Assembly (NCBI RefSeq): GCF_001028665.1
Contig: NZ_CP011503.1
Coordinates: 2,232,001-2,296,000 of the forward strand
Direction of reading: 5' to 3'
DNA: 64,000 nucleotides
Source: Burkholderia pyrrocinia
GTDB taxonomy: Bacteria > Pseudomonadota > Gammaproteobacteria > Burkholderiales > Burkholderiaceae
Position numbers and translations under genes: made by a program. This document shows positions 45,581-54,034 of this stretch, piece after piece. Position 1 is the stretch's first letter, and each line of letters starts with the position of its first letter. Under the pieces are notes generated by a model. The model saw only the letters and a list, made by a program, of their open reading frames with translations, did not search any database and was not told the origin of the DNA.

Positions 45581-47116
45581 ATGAAGCTGAGCTACAAGAT
45601 TCCCCTCGCATTCGCCGTCGCGTTGCTGCTGATGTTCTGCGGCGCGCTGTACGGCATCCACATCCTCAACCGGTCGATCGATACGTTCGCCGAAGACGTG
45701 CAGACGAACGTCGGCAACGAACGGCTCGTGTCGGCCACGCTCGTGCAGTTCAAGCTGCAGGTGCAGGAATGGAAGGACACGCTGCTGCGCGGCAAGCAGC
45801 CCGACAAACTCGACAGGTACTGGCAGGCATTCCAGACGCGCGAGCGCGCGGTCGATTCGCTCGCTGCTCAGCTCGTCCGTCAGTTGCCGCCCGGCGAGAG
45901 CCGCTCGCTCGTCGAGCAATTCGTGCGTGCGCACACGACAATGGGCGACGGCTACGGGCGCGGCTTCGACGCGTTCAAGGCGGCCGGCTTCGAGCCGTCG
46001 GCCGGCGATGCCGCCGTCGCGGGCGTCGACCGCGAACCGGCGGCGCTGCTGGAGCGGGCCGCGAAGTCGATCGCCGACGAGAGCGCTGCCGTGTCGGCGC
46101 AGGCGAGCCGCGACGCGCAGCACGCGACCACCGCGAGCCTCGTGCTGATGCTGGTCGTGCTCGGCGTCGCGATGGTCGGCGCGTTCCTGTTCAGCCGCGC
46201 GATCCTGCGTCCGCTCGACCGTGCCGTGGCGTGCGCGCAGGCCGTCGCCGGCGGCGACCTGACGCGCAACGTCGACGCGACCGGCCGCGACGAGATCGCC
46301 GATCTGCTGCGTGCGTTGCAGACGATGCAGACGAGCCTGTCGGGCGTCGTGCTCGAAGTGCGGACGCATGCCGAAGCCGTCGCGACGGCGAGCGCGCAGA
46401 TCGCGTCGGGCAATCACGATCTGTCGTCGCGCACCGAATCGCAGGCCGCGTCGCTCGAGGAGACGGCGGCCAGCATGACCGAGCTGACGGGCATCGTGCG
46501 CCAGTCGGCCGAGCACGCGCAGCACGCGGCGCAGCTTGCGCGCGACGCGTCGAATATCGCGTCCGCGGGCGGCGGCGTGATGACGGACGCCGTGCACACG
46601 ATGAACGGCATCGCCGACAGCGCGGCAAAGGTCGGCGAAATCATCGCGGTGATCGACGGCATCGCGTTCCAGACCAACATCCTCGCGCTGAACGCGGCCG
46701 TCGAGGCGGCCCGTGCGGGCGAGCAGGGGCGCGGCTTCGCGGTCGTCGCGGCCGAGGTGCGCACGCTCGCGCAGCGCAGCGCGTCGGCTGCGAAGGAGAT
46801 CAAGGGGCTCATCGAGCAATCGACGCAGCGGGTCGACGAGGGTGCCGTGCTGATCGGTCGCGCGGGCGAATCGATTCACGAGATCGTCGGCGCGGTGCAG
46901 CGCGTCACGACGATCGTCGGCGAGATCTCGTCGGCGTCGCAGGAGCAGAGCGGCGGCATCCAGCAGGTGAACGTCGCGGTCACGCAGATGGACGAAGCGA
47001 CGCAGCGCAATGCGGCGCTCGTCGAGCAGGCCACGGCCGCGACGCAGGCGCTGGCCGAGCAGGCGAGCGCGCTGCGGCACGCGGTGGCTGTGTTCAGGCT
47101 GCCGGAAATGGCGTGA
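45581..47116 (+). CDS. Methyl-accepting chemotaxis protein
   Basis: A 511-residue inner-membrane receptor. Helix 1 (about residues 7-28), a four-helix-bundle periplasmic domain to about 185, helix 2 ([20 protein letters not shown]), a HAMP domain (about 210-262) and a long signalling coiled coil. The hairpin tip [20 protein letters not shown] binds CheA/CheW. The periplasmic ligand is unknown. The start [20 protein letters not shown] at 45581 gives a proper first helix; no CheR-binding pentapeptide is seen at the C-terminus. Confidence 0.93.
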   Translation: MKLSYKIPLAFAVALLLMFCGALYGIHILNRSIDTFAEDVQTNVGNERLVSATLVQFKLQVQEWKDTLLRGKQPDKLDRYWQAFQTRERAVDSLAAQLVRQLPPGESRSLVEQFVRAHTTMGDGYGRGFDAFKAAGFEPSAGDAAVAGVDREPAALLERAAKSIADESAAVSAQASRDAQHATTASLVLMLVVLGVAMVGAFLFSRAILRPLDRAVACAQAVAGGDLTRNVDATGRDEIADLLRALQTMQTSLSGVVLEVRTHAEAVATASAQIASGNHDLSSRTESQAASLEETAASMTELTGIVRQSAEHAQHAAQLARDASNIASAGGGVMTDAVHTMNGIADSAAKVGEIIAVIDGIAFQTNILALNAAVEAARAGEQGRGFAVVAAEVRTLAQRSASAAKEIKGLIEQSTQRVDEGAVLIGRAGESIHEIVGAVQRVTTIVGEISSASQEQSGGIQQVNVAVTQMDEATQRNAALVEQATAATQALAEQASALRHAVAVFRLPEMA

Positions 47117-47230
47117 CGGCGTGGCCGTCGCGCCGGGTTCCGAAGGAACCGGATGCCGGCGCGGCGGCGGCTTTCAGCGGCGCGCGACGTGGCGAGCGCG
47201 CACCGACTCCCGCCGGTCGGTCATCCGCAA

Positions 47231-48391
47231 TCACGCCGCGGCCGGATACTGCGCGAGCACCCTGGCACGAATCGACGGCTTGATGTTCGATTGCGCCATG
47301 TCGCCGCCATAGTGCGCGACGACGCGCGGATTCATCACGCGATACCAGAGCGGCGGCACGTACGCGAACAGGATCATCGTCGCGTAGCCGGCCGGCAGTT
47401 GCGGCGCATCGTCGAAGTGGCGCAGCGCCTGGTACGAGCGCGTCGGATTCGCGTGGTGGTCGGCGTGCCGCTGCAACTGGTACAGGAACAGGTTGGTGAC
47501 GACGTGATTGCTGTTCCACGAATGCTGCGGCGTGCAGCGCTCGTAGCGGCCGCTCGGCAGCTTGCGGCGGCCGAGCCCGTAATGCTCGACGTAGTTCACG
47601 ACTTCGAGCAGCGACGCGCCGTAGACGGCCTGGATCACGAGGAACGGGATCGCGACCTTGCCGGCCATCGCGATCGCGATGCCCCACACGACGACGGTCA
47701 TCGCCCATGCGTGCAGCACCTCGTTGCGCCAGGTCCACGGCGAATGCCCGAGCCGCTCGAGGCGAGCTTTTTCGAGCCGCCATGCCGAGCGGATGCTGCC
47801 GGTCACGGTGCGCGGCAGGAACGCCCAGAACGACTCGCCGTAGCGTGCGCTCGCCGGATCCTCGGCCGTTGCGACGCGCACGTGGTGGCCGCGGTTGTGC
47901 TCGACGTAGAAGTGGCCGTACGCGACCGGCGCGAGCGTGATCTTCGCGAGCCAGCGTTCGAAGCGGTTCGTCTTGTGCCCGAGCTCGTGCGCGGTATTGA
48001 TCGAGATGCCCGTCGCGGCGCCGAGCGACAGCGCGAAGCCGACGTAGTCGTACCACGCGAGTGTGTGCGTGCCGACGATCCACACGCACGTGAAGAACGC
48101 GACATATTCGACGAGCGTCGCGAGATAGACGATGAAACGGTAATAGCGCTCCCGTTCGAGGTGCGGCACGACGGCCTCGGGCGGATTGTCGCGATCGTCG
48201 CCGATCAGCGTGTCGAGGATCGGGATCACGCCGAACGCGAAAAGCGGACCGAACCACCAGAACACGTGAAGGCCGGTCGACAGCGCGAGCTGGGCGGAGA
48301 GGATCGGCAACGTGATCGTCAGCGCGCCGAGCAGCCACAGGTAACGCTTGCCATCCGACCAGCCCGAAGCCGATCCGTCGGTCATTGCCAT
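47231..48391 (-). CDS. alkB: Alkane 1-monooxygenase (AlkB-type membrane di-iron hydroxylase)
   Basis: A 386-residue integral membrane enzyme with six helices. The eight-histidine di-iron motifs are intact: HELGHK (135-140), HNRGHH (165-170) and LQRHADHHANPTR late in the chain, with NYVEHYGL in between. It hydroxylates terminal carbons of medium-chain alkanes using rubredoxin electrons; no rubredoxin gene is adjacent or fused. The start at 48391 has GGAGG six bases upstream. It faces a long, somewhat AT-rich control region. Confidence 0.92.
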   Translation of the reverse strand: MAMTDGSASGWSDGKRYLWLLGALTITLPILSAQLALSTGLHVFWWFGPLFAFGVIPILDTLIGDDRDNPPEAVVPHLERERYYRFIVYLATLVEYVAFFTCVWIVGTHTLAWYDYVGFALSLGAATGISINTAHELGHKTNRFERWLAKITLAPVAYGHFYVEHNRGHHVRVATAEDPASARYGESFWAFLPRTVTGSIRSAWRLEKARLERLGHSPWTWRNEVLHAWAMTVVVWGIAIAMAGKVAIPFLVIQAVYGASLLEVVNYVEHYGLGRRKLPSGRYERCTPQHSWNSNHVVTNLFLYQLQRHADHHANPTRSYQALRHFDDAPQLPAGYATMILFAYVPPLWYRVMNPRVVAHYGGDMAQSNIKPSIRARVLAQYPAAA

Positions 48392-49060
48392 TGTCTCCCT
48401 CCAGTCGGCCGGCCCGAGGGCGGCCGCATGCACGGTTGTTCGAATCGTCGTTGGTCCGCGACGCGCGCGGCGGCACCGAATCGTCGTCCGGTTCTGCCTG
48501 TTATACGACCCGTGCGCACGCTTTCCAATCCCCGGTGCTAGGCGCGACGCTCCAAACGGAGGGCCGCATGCGGCGCATGCCGGGAAGGGCCGGTGCGCGC
48601 TGATTGAAACATGCGCGCGAGGCCGGATCAGCCCGCGCGACACGCATGTTTGTCAGACGAATGGTGCGACTTGACGATAGCCGGCGCCGACTCCGCAGCT
48701 TCGCAACAAATGGTGCATTGCAATAGATAAAGTGGCGCGGGTACCAACGGAGGCGCTTTTCTGGTTGCGTATATTACGTAGCATTACGGCATTTCCGGAG
48801 ACGCGCGAAGCGGCCCGAAATGCGATTGCCGCGCATCGCAAGGCGAACGGAGCAGTGCGTCGAGCGACGAAGCAGCGGCTGCCGTTTGTCGGCACACATC
48901 GGCACGCATCGATACGCCGATGCTGCACCTGCACACCGGTTGGCGCACGCCGCCGCCTGCCGCCTTTCGATTCGCGCCGCCATTTGAAAATTACGATTTG
49001 ACTCATGCCCCGCTTTCGGTTGAAGCTACTAGCTTGCTGTCCGAAGGGGGCTGTGCCTGC
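48392..49060. other. 669-bp gap between alkB and the GNAT gene, with a long inverted repeat
   Basis: AAACATGCG (48607-48615) and CGCATGTTT (48643-48651) form a 9-bp inverted repeat whose inner part can extend through CGCG pairs, making a 45-nt hairpin. The stretch 48650-49060 is less G+C-rich than its surroundings. TATATT at 48770-48775 could be a -10 box but lacks a -35. An open frame from 48732 to 49001 shows no ribosome binding site or recognisable domain, and I do not call it. alkB and GNAT promoters are expected here. Confidence 0.45.
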
Positions 49061-49573
49061 ATGAGTTCGACCTTGACCGTTCGTCGTATCGTTGCCGACC
49101 AGGGCGGCGTGTATCGCGAACTCCGCGCCGCATCGCTGCGTGAGCCCTACGCGCCCGGCGAAGCGCCGGAGGCCGAATTGCTGAATGTCGAAACGGACGC
49201 AGCGTCGGCGATTGCCGCGCAGCGCGCCGTGTCCGACGAGTCGACGACTTTCCTGCTGTACACCGAAGGCCATCCGGCCGGCATGATCGGTGCGTATTTC
49301 GACAACACGCCCGATCGGCGTGCGTTCGTCAGCGAGCTGTGGGTTGCGCACGCGGTGCGTCACCTGCGCGGCGGCGTGCTGCTGCTGGAAACGGCCACTG
49401 CCTGGCTTGCCGAGCGCGGCGCCCAGGAGGTCTATGCATGGATCGCCGATGCGAACCGCAACGCGATCCGTTTCTACGAGCGCGCGGGTTTCGGCAACAC
49501 CGGCGAACACGCGCCGATCGCGCGGATGCCCGGCGCGATGAAATCGCTGTTCGTGTCGCAAGTGAAGCACTGA
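49061..49573 (+). CDS. GNAT-family N-acetyltransferase
   Basis: A 170-residue acetyltransferase. TVRRIVADQGGVYRELRAAS is the usual first strand and helix. VSELWVAHAVRHLRGGVLLL corresponds to the beta4-acetyl-CoA-binding motif A region, with a less canonical pyrophosphate loop (R/Q-x-x-G-x-G/A read here as RHLRGG). ANRNAIRFYERAGFGNTGEH is the conserved NxxAxxFYxxxGF motif B. The substrate is unknown. The ATG at 49061 is chosen because homology begins there; upstream frame residues look untranslated. Confidence 0.85.
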   Translation: MSSTLTVRRIVADQGGVYRELRAASLREPYAPGEAPEAELLNVETDAASAIAAQRAVSDESTTFLLYTEGHPAGMIGAYFDNTPDRRAFVSELWVAHAVRHLRGGVLLLETATAWLAERGAQEVYAWIADANRNAIRFYERAGFGNTGEHAPIARMPGAMKSLFVSQVKH

Positions 49574-49699
49574 CGTGACGCCCGCGCGGCGCGATCAAGG
49601 CCTGGTCGCCCGCTTGCCTGCCCACCTGCCGGTTGCCCGCCCGCCCGGGCCGTCGCAACCCGGTGCCCCAAAAATAATGGCCGCGCGCGTGGACGCCTG

Positions 49700-49722
49700 T
49701 AAAATACGCAAAAAATTTTTGC
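49700..49722 (+). promoter_or_regulatory. minC promoter element with overlapping palindrome
   Basis: An extended -10 box TGT-AAAAT (TAAAAT, 49700-49705) lacks a good -35. Directly after it GCAAAAAATTTTTGC (49708-49722) is an odd-centred perfect palindrome spanning the expected start site, 9 bp before the minC ATG. It could affect the 5' end or translation of minC mRNA. Confidence 0.4.
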
Positions 49723-49731
49723 AGAGTGTCC

Positions 49732-50505
49732 ATGTCGCTTAAAAAATCGCCATTCTTCGAGCTGCGCAGCGGATCGGTCGATACGTTGCTGTTCACCGTG
49801 AAGACGACCGATCTCGACGCGTTGCGTACCGAACTGGTCAAGCGCTTCGAAGCGACTCCCGAGTTTTTTGCCGACGATGTCGTCGCGATCGACGTTCGCC
49901 GCCTGGCGGAAGGCGAGCGCGTCGCGCTGGCCGATATCCGCCAGATGCTGAACGACGTGCGGATGCGCCCGGTGGGCGTGGTCGCATTGGCAACGCAGGG
50001 CTGGGCGGGGGAAGCCGGCCTGCCGTTGCTCGAGGCGCGCGATCGCCGTGCGCCGGCCGTGAAGCCGGCCGAGGGCGCGGAAGCGTCGCCGGTCGCCGAG
50101 GCCGTCGTCGCTGCAGCTGCCGCGGCTGCGCCCGAGCAGGCGTCCGCGCCGGCGTCGAGCCAGACGGGCGGCCAGACGCTCGTGATCGACCGGCCGTTGC
50201 GTTCGGGGCAGCAGATTTACGCGAAAGGAGACCTCGTGGTGCTCGCGCCGGTCAGTCACGGCGCGGAGATCATCGCGGAAGGCAATATCCACATCTACGC
50301 GCCGTTGCGCGGCCGCGCACTCGCGGGCGTGCACGGCAATCACGACGCGCGCATTTTCTGCACGTGTCTCGAACCGGAACTGATTTCGATCGCGGGTATC
50401 TATCGAACAACCGAGAACCCGTTGCCCGCCGAAGTACTGGGCAAGGCGGTGCAGATCCGGCTCGAAGAGGAAAAACTGATGATCGAACCGCTGCGCCTGA
50501 CGTAA
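49732..50505 (+). CDS. minC: Septum-site-determining protein MinC
   Basis: A 257-residue FtsZ inhibitor. The N-terminal domain (1-105) starts [20 protein letters not shown]. An Ala/Pro-rich linker (about 110-150) follows. The C-terminal beta-helix carries [40 protein letters not shown] and [13 protein letters not shown], which dimerises and binds MinD. It blocks Z-ring assembly at the poles. The ATG at 49732 is the conserved start. First gene of minCDE. Confidence 0.96.
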   Translation: MSLKKSPFFELRSGSVDTLLFTVKTTDLDALRTELVKRFEATPEFFADDVVAIDVRRLAEGERVALADIRQMLNDVRMRPVGVVALATQGWAGEAGLPLLEARDRRAPAVKPAEGAEASPVAEAVVAAAAAAAPEQASAPASSQTGGQTLVIDRPLRSGQQIYAKGDLVVLAPVSHGAEIIAEGNIHIYAPLRGRALAGVHGNHDARIFCTCLEPELISIAGIYRTTENPLPAEVLGKAVQIRLEEEKLMIEPLRLT

Positions 50506-50562
50506 TACACGCGGCGCTCCGGGTCGATCGGCTCTCATTGACGAACACAGGGTATTGGGTAA

Positions 50563-51378
50563 ATGGCAAAAATCATCGTGGTGACCTCGGGCAAGGGCGG
50601 CGTGGGCAAGACGACGACGAGCGCGAGCTTTGCGTCCGGTATCGCGCTGCGCGGCCACAAGACGGCCGTGATCGACTTCGACGTTGGCCTGCGCAACCTC
50701 GATCTCATCATGGGCTGCGAGCGTCGCGTCGTGTACGACCTCGTGAACGTGATCCAGGGCGAAGCGAACCTGAACCAGGCGCTGATCAAGGACAAGAAGT
50801 GCGAGAACCTGTTCATCCTGCCGGCGTCGCAGACCCGCGACAAGGATGCGCTGACGCGCGACGGCGTCGAGAAGGTGCTGCATGACCTGGTCGCGATGGA
50901 CTTCGAATACATCGTCTGCGATTCGCCGGCCGGCATTGAAGCCGGTGCGTTGCACGCGATGTACTTCGCCGACGAAGCGCTGATCGTCACGAACCCGGAA
51001 GTGTCGTCGGTGCGCGACTCGGACCGCATTCTCGGTATCCTGTCGTCGAAGACGAAGCGCGCGACCGAAGGCAAGGATCCGATCAAGGAACACCTGCTGA
51101 TCACGCGTTACAGCCCGAAGCGCGTGAGCGAAGGCGAGATGCTGTCGCTCGAGGACATCAGCGAGATCCTGCGCATCAAGCTGATCGGCGTGGTGCCCGA
51201 GTCGGAAGCCGTACTGCACGCATCGAACCAGGGCCTGCCGGCCGTGCACATCGACGGCACCGACGTCGCCGAAGCGTACAAGGACGTCGTCGCACGCTTC
51301 CTCGGTGAAGACAAACCGCTGCGCTTCACTGATTACCAGAAGCCGGGCCTGCTGCAGCGCCTCTTCGGCAGCAAGTAA
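50563..51378 (+). CDS. minD: Septum-site-determining ATPase MinD
   Basis: A 271-residue deviant-Walker ATPase. KGGVGKTTTSASFA (11-24) is the P-loop with signature lysine, DFDVGLRNLDLIMGCERRVV follows, and CDSPAGIEAGALHAMYFADE is Walker B. The C-terminal amphipathic helix LLQRLFGSK anchors it to the membrane. With MinE it oscillates between poles and recruits MinC. It lies 57 bp after minC. Confidence 0.97.
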   Translation: MAKIIVVTSGKGGVGKTTTSASFASGIALRGHKTAVIDFDVGLRNLDLIMGCERRVVYDLVNVIQGEANLNQALIKDKKCENLFILPASQTRDKDALTRDGVEKVLHDLVAMDFEYIVCDSPAGIEAGALHAMYFADEALIVTNPEVSSVRDSDRILGILSSKTKRATEGKDPIKEHLLITRYSPKRVSEGEMLSLEDISEILRIKLIGVVPESEAVLHASNQGLPAVHIDGTDVAEAYKDVVARFLGEDKPLRFTDYQKPGLLQRLFGSK

Positions 51379-51390
51379 CGGAGGCCGCCC

Positions 51391-51645
51391 ATGTCCATCC
51401 TTTCGTTTCTCCTCGGCGAGAAGAAGAAGTCCGCATCGGTCGCGAAGGAGCGCCTGCAGCTCATCATCGCGCACGAGCGGGTCGGCGGCCGGCCGCCGGC
51501 CGATTACCTGCCGGCGCTGCAGAAGGAGCTGGTCGCGGTCATCTCGAAGTACGTCCATATTTCGAACGATGACATCCGCGTGAGCCTCGAGCGCCAGGAC
51601 GATCTCGAAGTCCTCGAAGTGAAGATCGAGATCCCGCAAGCCTGA
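51391..51645 (+). CDS. minE: Cell-division topological specificity factor MinE
   Basis: An 84-residue protein of normal length. [20 protein letters not shown] is the membrane-targeting and MinD-activating N-terminus, and [10 protein letters not shown] is the contact helix. The C-terminal half forms the dimerisation sheet ([20 protein letters not shown]). It stimulates MinD ATPase to restrict MinC to the poles. It lies 12 bp after minD and ends the operon. Confidence 0.97.
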   Translation: MSILSFLLGEKKKSASVAKERLQLIIAHERVGGRPPADYLPALQKELVAVISKYVHISNDDIRVSLERQDDLEVLEVKIEIPQA

Positions 51646-51662
51646 CCGTTGCCTGTCCCTCC

Positions 51663-51686
51663 GCACGGCGGCACCCGCCGCCGTGC
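51663..51686 (+). terminator. Strong hairpin after minE
   Basis: GCACGGCGG pairs perfectly with CCGCCGTGC over a 6-nt loop, 18 bp after the minE stop. There is no T-run, so it may be a 3'-end stabiliser or a rho-assisted stop rather than a classic terminator. Confidence 0.5.
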
Positions 51687-51803
51687 GCGACTTACGCCCT
51701 GTTGCACTTTCGGGCACGCCGTAACACGGCGTCTGTCGGCCGTTATCGGTCCTCCCGCATTGAACGAATACGCTCGCGTTACTTGTTCAACCAGGAGGTT
51801 GTG

Positions 51804-52205
51804 ATGGCTGTCTCTACCGTTCAACGTCGTATCGTTTCGCTCGCGCTGTTTGCCGCGGGCCTGTCAGCCGTCGTCGCGCCGTTTGCCGCGCATGCGGACG
51901 AGATCCTCGTCGGCGCACCCGTGATCGCGCCGCAGGGCCGCGTGGTCATCGCCGAGCCGGTCGCCGTGCGCACCGAGGAAATCGTCGTCGTCGCGCCGAA
52001 TGCGCCGCCGCCCGTGCGCTATGAGGTCGTGCCGACCGCGCGGGTAGGTTATATGTGGGAACGCGGGCACTGGCACTGGGACCATGGCCGCTACGTGTGG
52101 ATCGGCGGGCACTGGGAAGCGGAGCGCGTCGGCATGCAATGGGTGCCGGGCCACTGGGACCAGCGCGGTCCGAACTGGTTCTGGACCCGTGGCCACTGGG
52201 CGTGA
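51804..52205 (+). CDS. Secreted YXWGXW-repeat protein
   Basis: A 133-residue protein. The signal peptide spans about residues 1-32 (RRIVSLALFAAGLSAVVAPF, then AAHA cleavage). The mature C-terminal half holds three or four aromatic repeats, such as YMWERGHWHW, YVWIGGHWE, QWVPGHWD and FWTRGHWA, which form the YXWGXW family pattern. Related proteins are envelope-associated, and some are stress-linked in Burkholderia. The function is unknown. GGAGG precedes the ATG by 7 bp. A tiny lipoprotein gene follows after 12 bp. Confidence 0.82.
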   Translation: MAVSTVQRRIVSLALFAAGLSAVVAPFAAHADEILVGAPVIAPQGRVVIAEPVAVRTEEIVVVAPNAPPPVRYEVVPTARVGYMWERGHWHWDHGRYVWIGGHWEAERVGMQWVPGHWDQRGPNWFWTRGHWA

Positions 52206-52217
52206 CGGAGGCGCGTG

Positions 52218-52328
52218 ATGAAAAGAACCGCAATCGCCATCGCGCTCGTCGCGATCACGCTGGCCGGGTGCATCGTCGTACCGGCGCGGCCCGTCTACTA
52301 CCGGCCGGCACCCGTCGTGATCTACTGA
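52218..52328 (+). CDS. Very small putative lipoprotein
   Basis: A 36-residue frame, MKRTAIAIALVAITLAGCIV followed by VPARPVYYRPAPVVIY. LAGC is a good lipobox, so the mature peptide would be only about 19 residues starting at Cys18, rich in Pro and Tyr. GGAGGCG lies just upstream. It follows the YXWGXW gene by 12 bp, suggesting co-expression, and its last 7 bp overlap the convergent ClC gene. The lipobox and ribosome binding site support it as real. Confidence 0.6.
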   Translation: MKRTAIAIALVAITLAGCIVVPARPVYYRPAPVVIY

Positions 52329-53863
52329 GCGTCGCGCGGGCCGGGCTGCGCCGGGCCGTGCGTGCTGGCCGCAGCCGGCCCGTCGTCGTGCGGAGCCGGC
52401 GCGTGTGCCGCGTCTTCGCCCGGTGCCGTGGTGGCCGGCTCGTCGCTGTCTTCGTCGCGCAGCGTGTCGAGCGGATCGGCGGGCGCGGCGGTCGCATCCT
52501 GCGGCGCGGTGACGCCGGTCGTCGCCGCCGCGGTTGCCGCGGCCGGTTCCGCGGCCGCGACGGGCGGCGCGAGATAGCGCTGGGCGAGCGTTTCGTAGAG
52601 CGGCGGCGCGAAAAAGCGCGACACGCGGCTCGACACCAGCGCGGTGGCCATCAGCGAAATCACGAGCGCGTGGCCGTTGATCATCTCCATCACGATCACG
52701 AACGACGTGATCGGCGACTGCGTGACGGCCGCAAGATAGCCGACCATCGCGAGCGCGATCAGCATCGGCAGGCTCATGTTGCCGAACACGACGTGCAGCA
52801 GGTTGCCGAACCCGGCGCCGATCGACAGCGACGGCGCGAAGATCCCGCCCGGGATGCCCGGCAGGTACGACGCGACCATCGACACCATTTTCAGGAACGG
52901 GTAGAACACCGACAACTGCTCGCGGCCGTCGAGCAGGCCGCGCGCCTCGGCGTAGCCGCTGCCGAACGTCGTGCCGCCCGACACGAGGCCGACAACGGCG
53001 ATCACGAAGCCGCACAGCGCGGCGAACGCGATCGGCCGCTCGCGATACAGGCCGAGCAGTTGCGCGGGCAGCCAGCGTCCCGTATTGAGCAGCAGCCAGC
53101 AGAACAGGCCGCCCGCGATGCCCGTCACGATCGCGGTGACCAGCACCGCGAGCGCCAGCAGCTTCGGGAAATGGGGGCCTGCATCGATCGTGCCGAAATA
53201 GGTATAGTTGCCGTTCAGGCCGAGCGCGACGACGCCGGCGAGGATGATGGCGGTGATCAGCACGCCGCTCGCGCGCGCGGAGAAGCTGCGGGTCAGCTCC
53301 TCGATCGCGAACACGATTCCGGCGAGCGGCGTATTGAACGCGGCCGACAGCCCGGCCGCCGCGCCGGCCAGCACCAGTTGGCGTTCGATCTGCGCGTTCG
53401 AGCGCGGGTAGAATCGCCGCAGGTTGAACATCAGCGCCGCGCCGACCTGCACGGTCGGCCCCTCGCGACCGATCGTGAAGCCGCCCAGGATGCCCAGGAA
53501 CGAGACCAGCACCTTGCCGAACAGGATGCGCAGCGTCAGCAGCCGGGCGCCGAATGCACTCGGGCGCGCGTGCAGTGTCGCGATCACCTGCGGGATGCCG
53601 CTGCCCTCGGCGCCGCGGAAGAACCGGCGCGTGATCCACGCCGACGCGGCGGCGATCGCCGGCGTCAGCAGCAGCGGCAGCCACGCGGCGTGATCGCGCA
53701 TCGTGCGGAAAGTCTCGTAGCCCCAGTCGATCAGCCGCGCGTAGAGCACGGCCGCGAGGCCGACGACGATCGCGCCGAGCCAGAAAACGCCGTACTGGCG
53801 CCAGATTCGCAGCGAGCGGCGGGTGAGGGCGGGAAACAACGCGGGAAGGGCGGGGCGTGGCAT
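52322..53863 (-). CDS. ClC-family voltage-gated chloride channel/antiporter
   Basis: A 513-residue membrane protein. GAEGSGIPQVIATL is the GSGIP chloride-binding motif, ILGGFTIGREGPTVQVGAAL the GREGP motif with the gating glutamate, and LPGIPGGIFAPSLSIGAGFG the GIFxP motif. The cytoplasmic tail (last 80 residues) is an Ala/Pro/Asp-rich low-complexity extension without CBS domains. The start at 53863 (MPRPALPALF) is preferred because TATAAT (53896-53891, minus strand) lies 28 bp upstream; an ATG at 53992 in frame is an alternative. Probable proton/chloride exchange. Confidence 0.88.
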   Translation of the reverse strand: MPRPALPALFPALTRRSLRIWRQYGVFWLGAIVVGLAAVLYARLIDWGYETFRTMRDHAAWLPLLLTPAIAAASAWITRRFFRGAEGSGIPQVIATLHARPSAFGARLLTLRILFGKVLVSFLGILGGFTIGREGPTVQVGAALMFNLRRFYPRSNAQIERQLVLAGAAAGLSAAFNTPLAGIVFAIEELTRSFSARASGVLITAIILAGVVALGLNGNYTYFGTIDAGPHFPKLLALAVLVTAIVTGIAGGLFCWLLLNTGRWLPAQLLGLYRERPIAFAALCGFVIAVVGLVSGGTTFGSGYAEARGLLDGREQLSVFYPFLKMVSMVASYLPGIPGGIFAPSLSIGAGFGNLLHVVFGNMSLPMLIALAMVGYLAAVTQSPITSFVIVMEMINGHALVISLMATALVSSRVSRFFAPPLYETLAQRYLAPPVAAAEPAAATAAATTGVTAPQDATAAPADPLDTLRDEDSDEPATTAPGEDAAHAPAPHDDGPAAASTHGPAQPGPRDAQ

Positions 53864-53975
53864 CGGCGCGGGCCGGAAGGCAAAGACCGAATTATAAAAA
53901 GGAATCGGGGCCACGCCGTGGCCGACAGCGTTTTGCAAGCTTGTAGCAATTTGTTGCAAATGTAATTCAGGAGTA

Positions 53976-53992
53976 ATGTCCGCGGCGGACAT
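53976..53992. promoter_or_regulatory. Perfect 17-bp palindrome between the ClC and waaC genes
   Basis: ATGTCCGC-G-GCGGACAT is a perfect odd-centred palindrome 42 bp before the waaC start and about 110 bp from the ClC start. TTTGCAA (53932-53938) and TTGCAAA (53954-53960) form a second dyad nearby. Both look like regulator sites for the divergent pair. No factor is assigned. Confidence 0.5.
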
Positions 53993-54034
53993 CCGTCGTT
54001 AGCATCCCCAAATGGCTGGCTCTTCCCCTCAAAC

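Noticed and set aside
48732..49001. Open frame of 89 codons before the GNAT gene
   Set aside because: The start is a GTG with no Shine-Dalgarno sequence, the sequence is Arg-rich, and no domain is recognisable.
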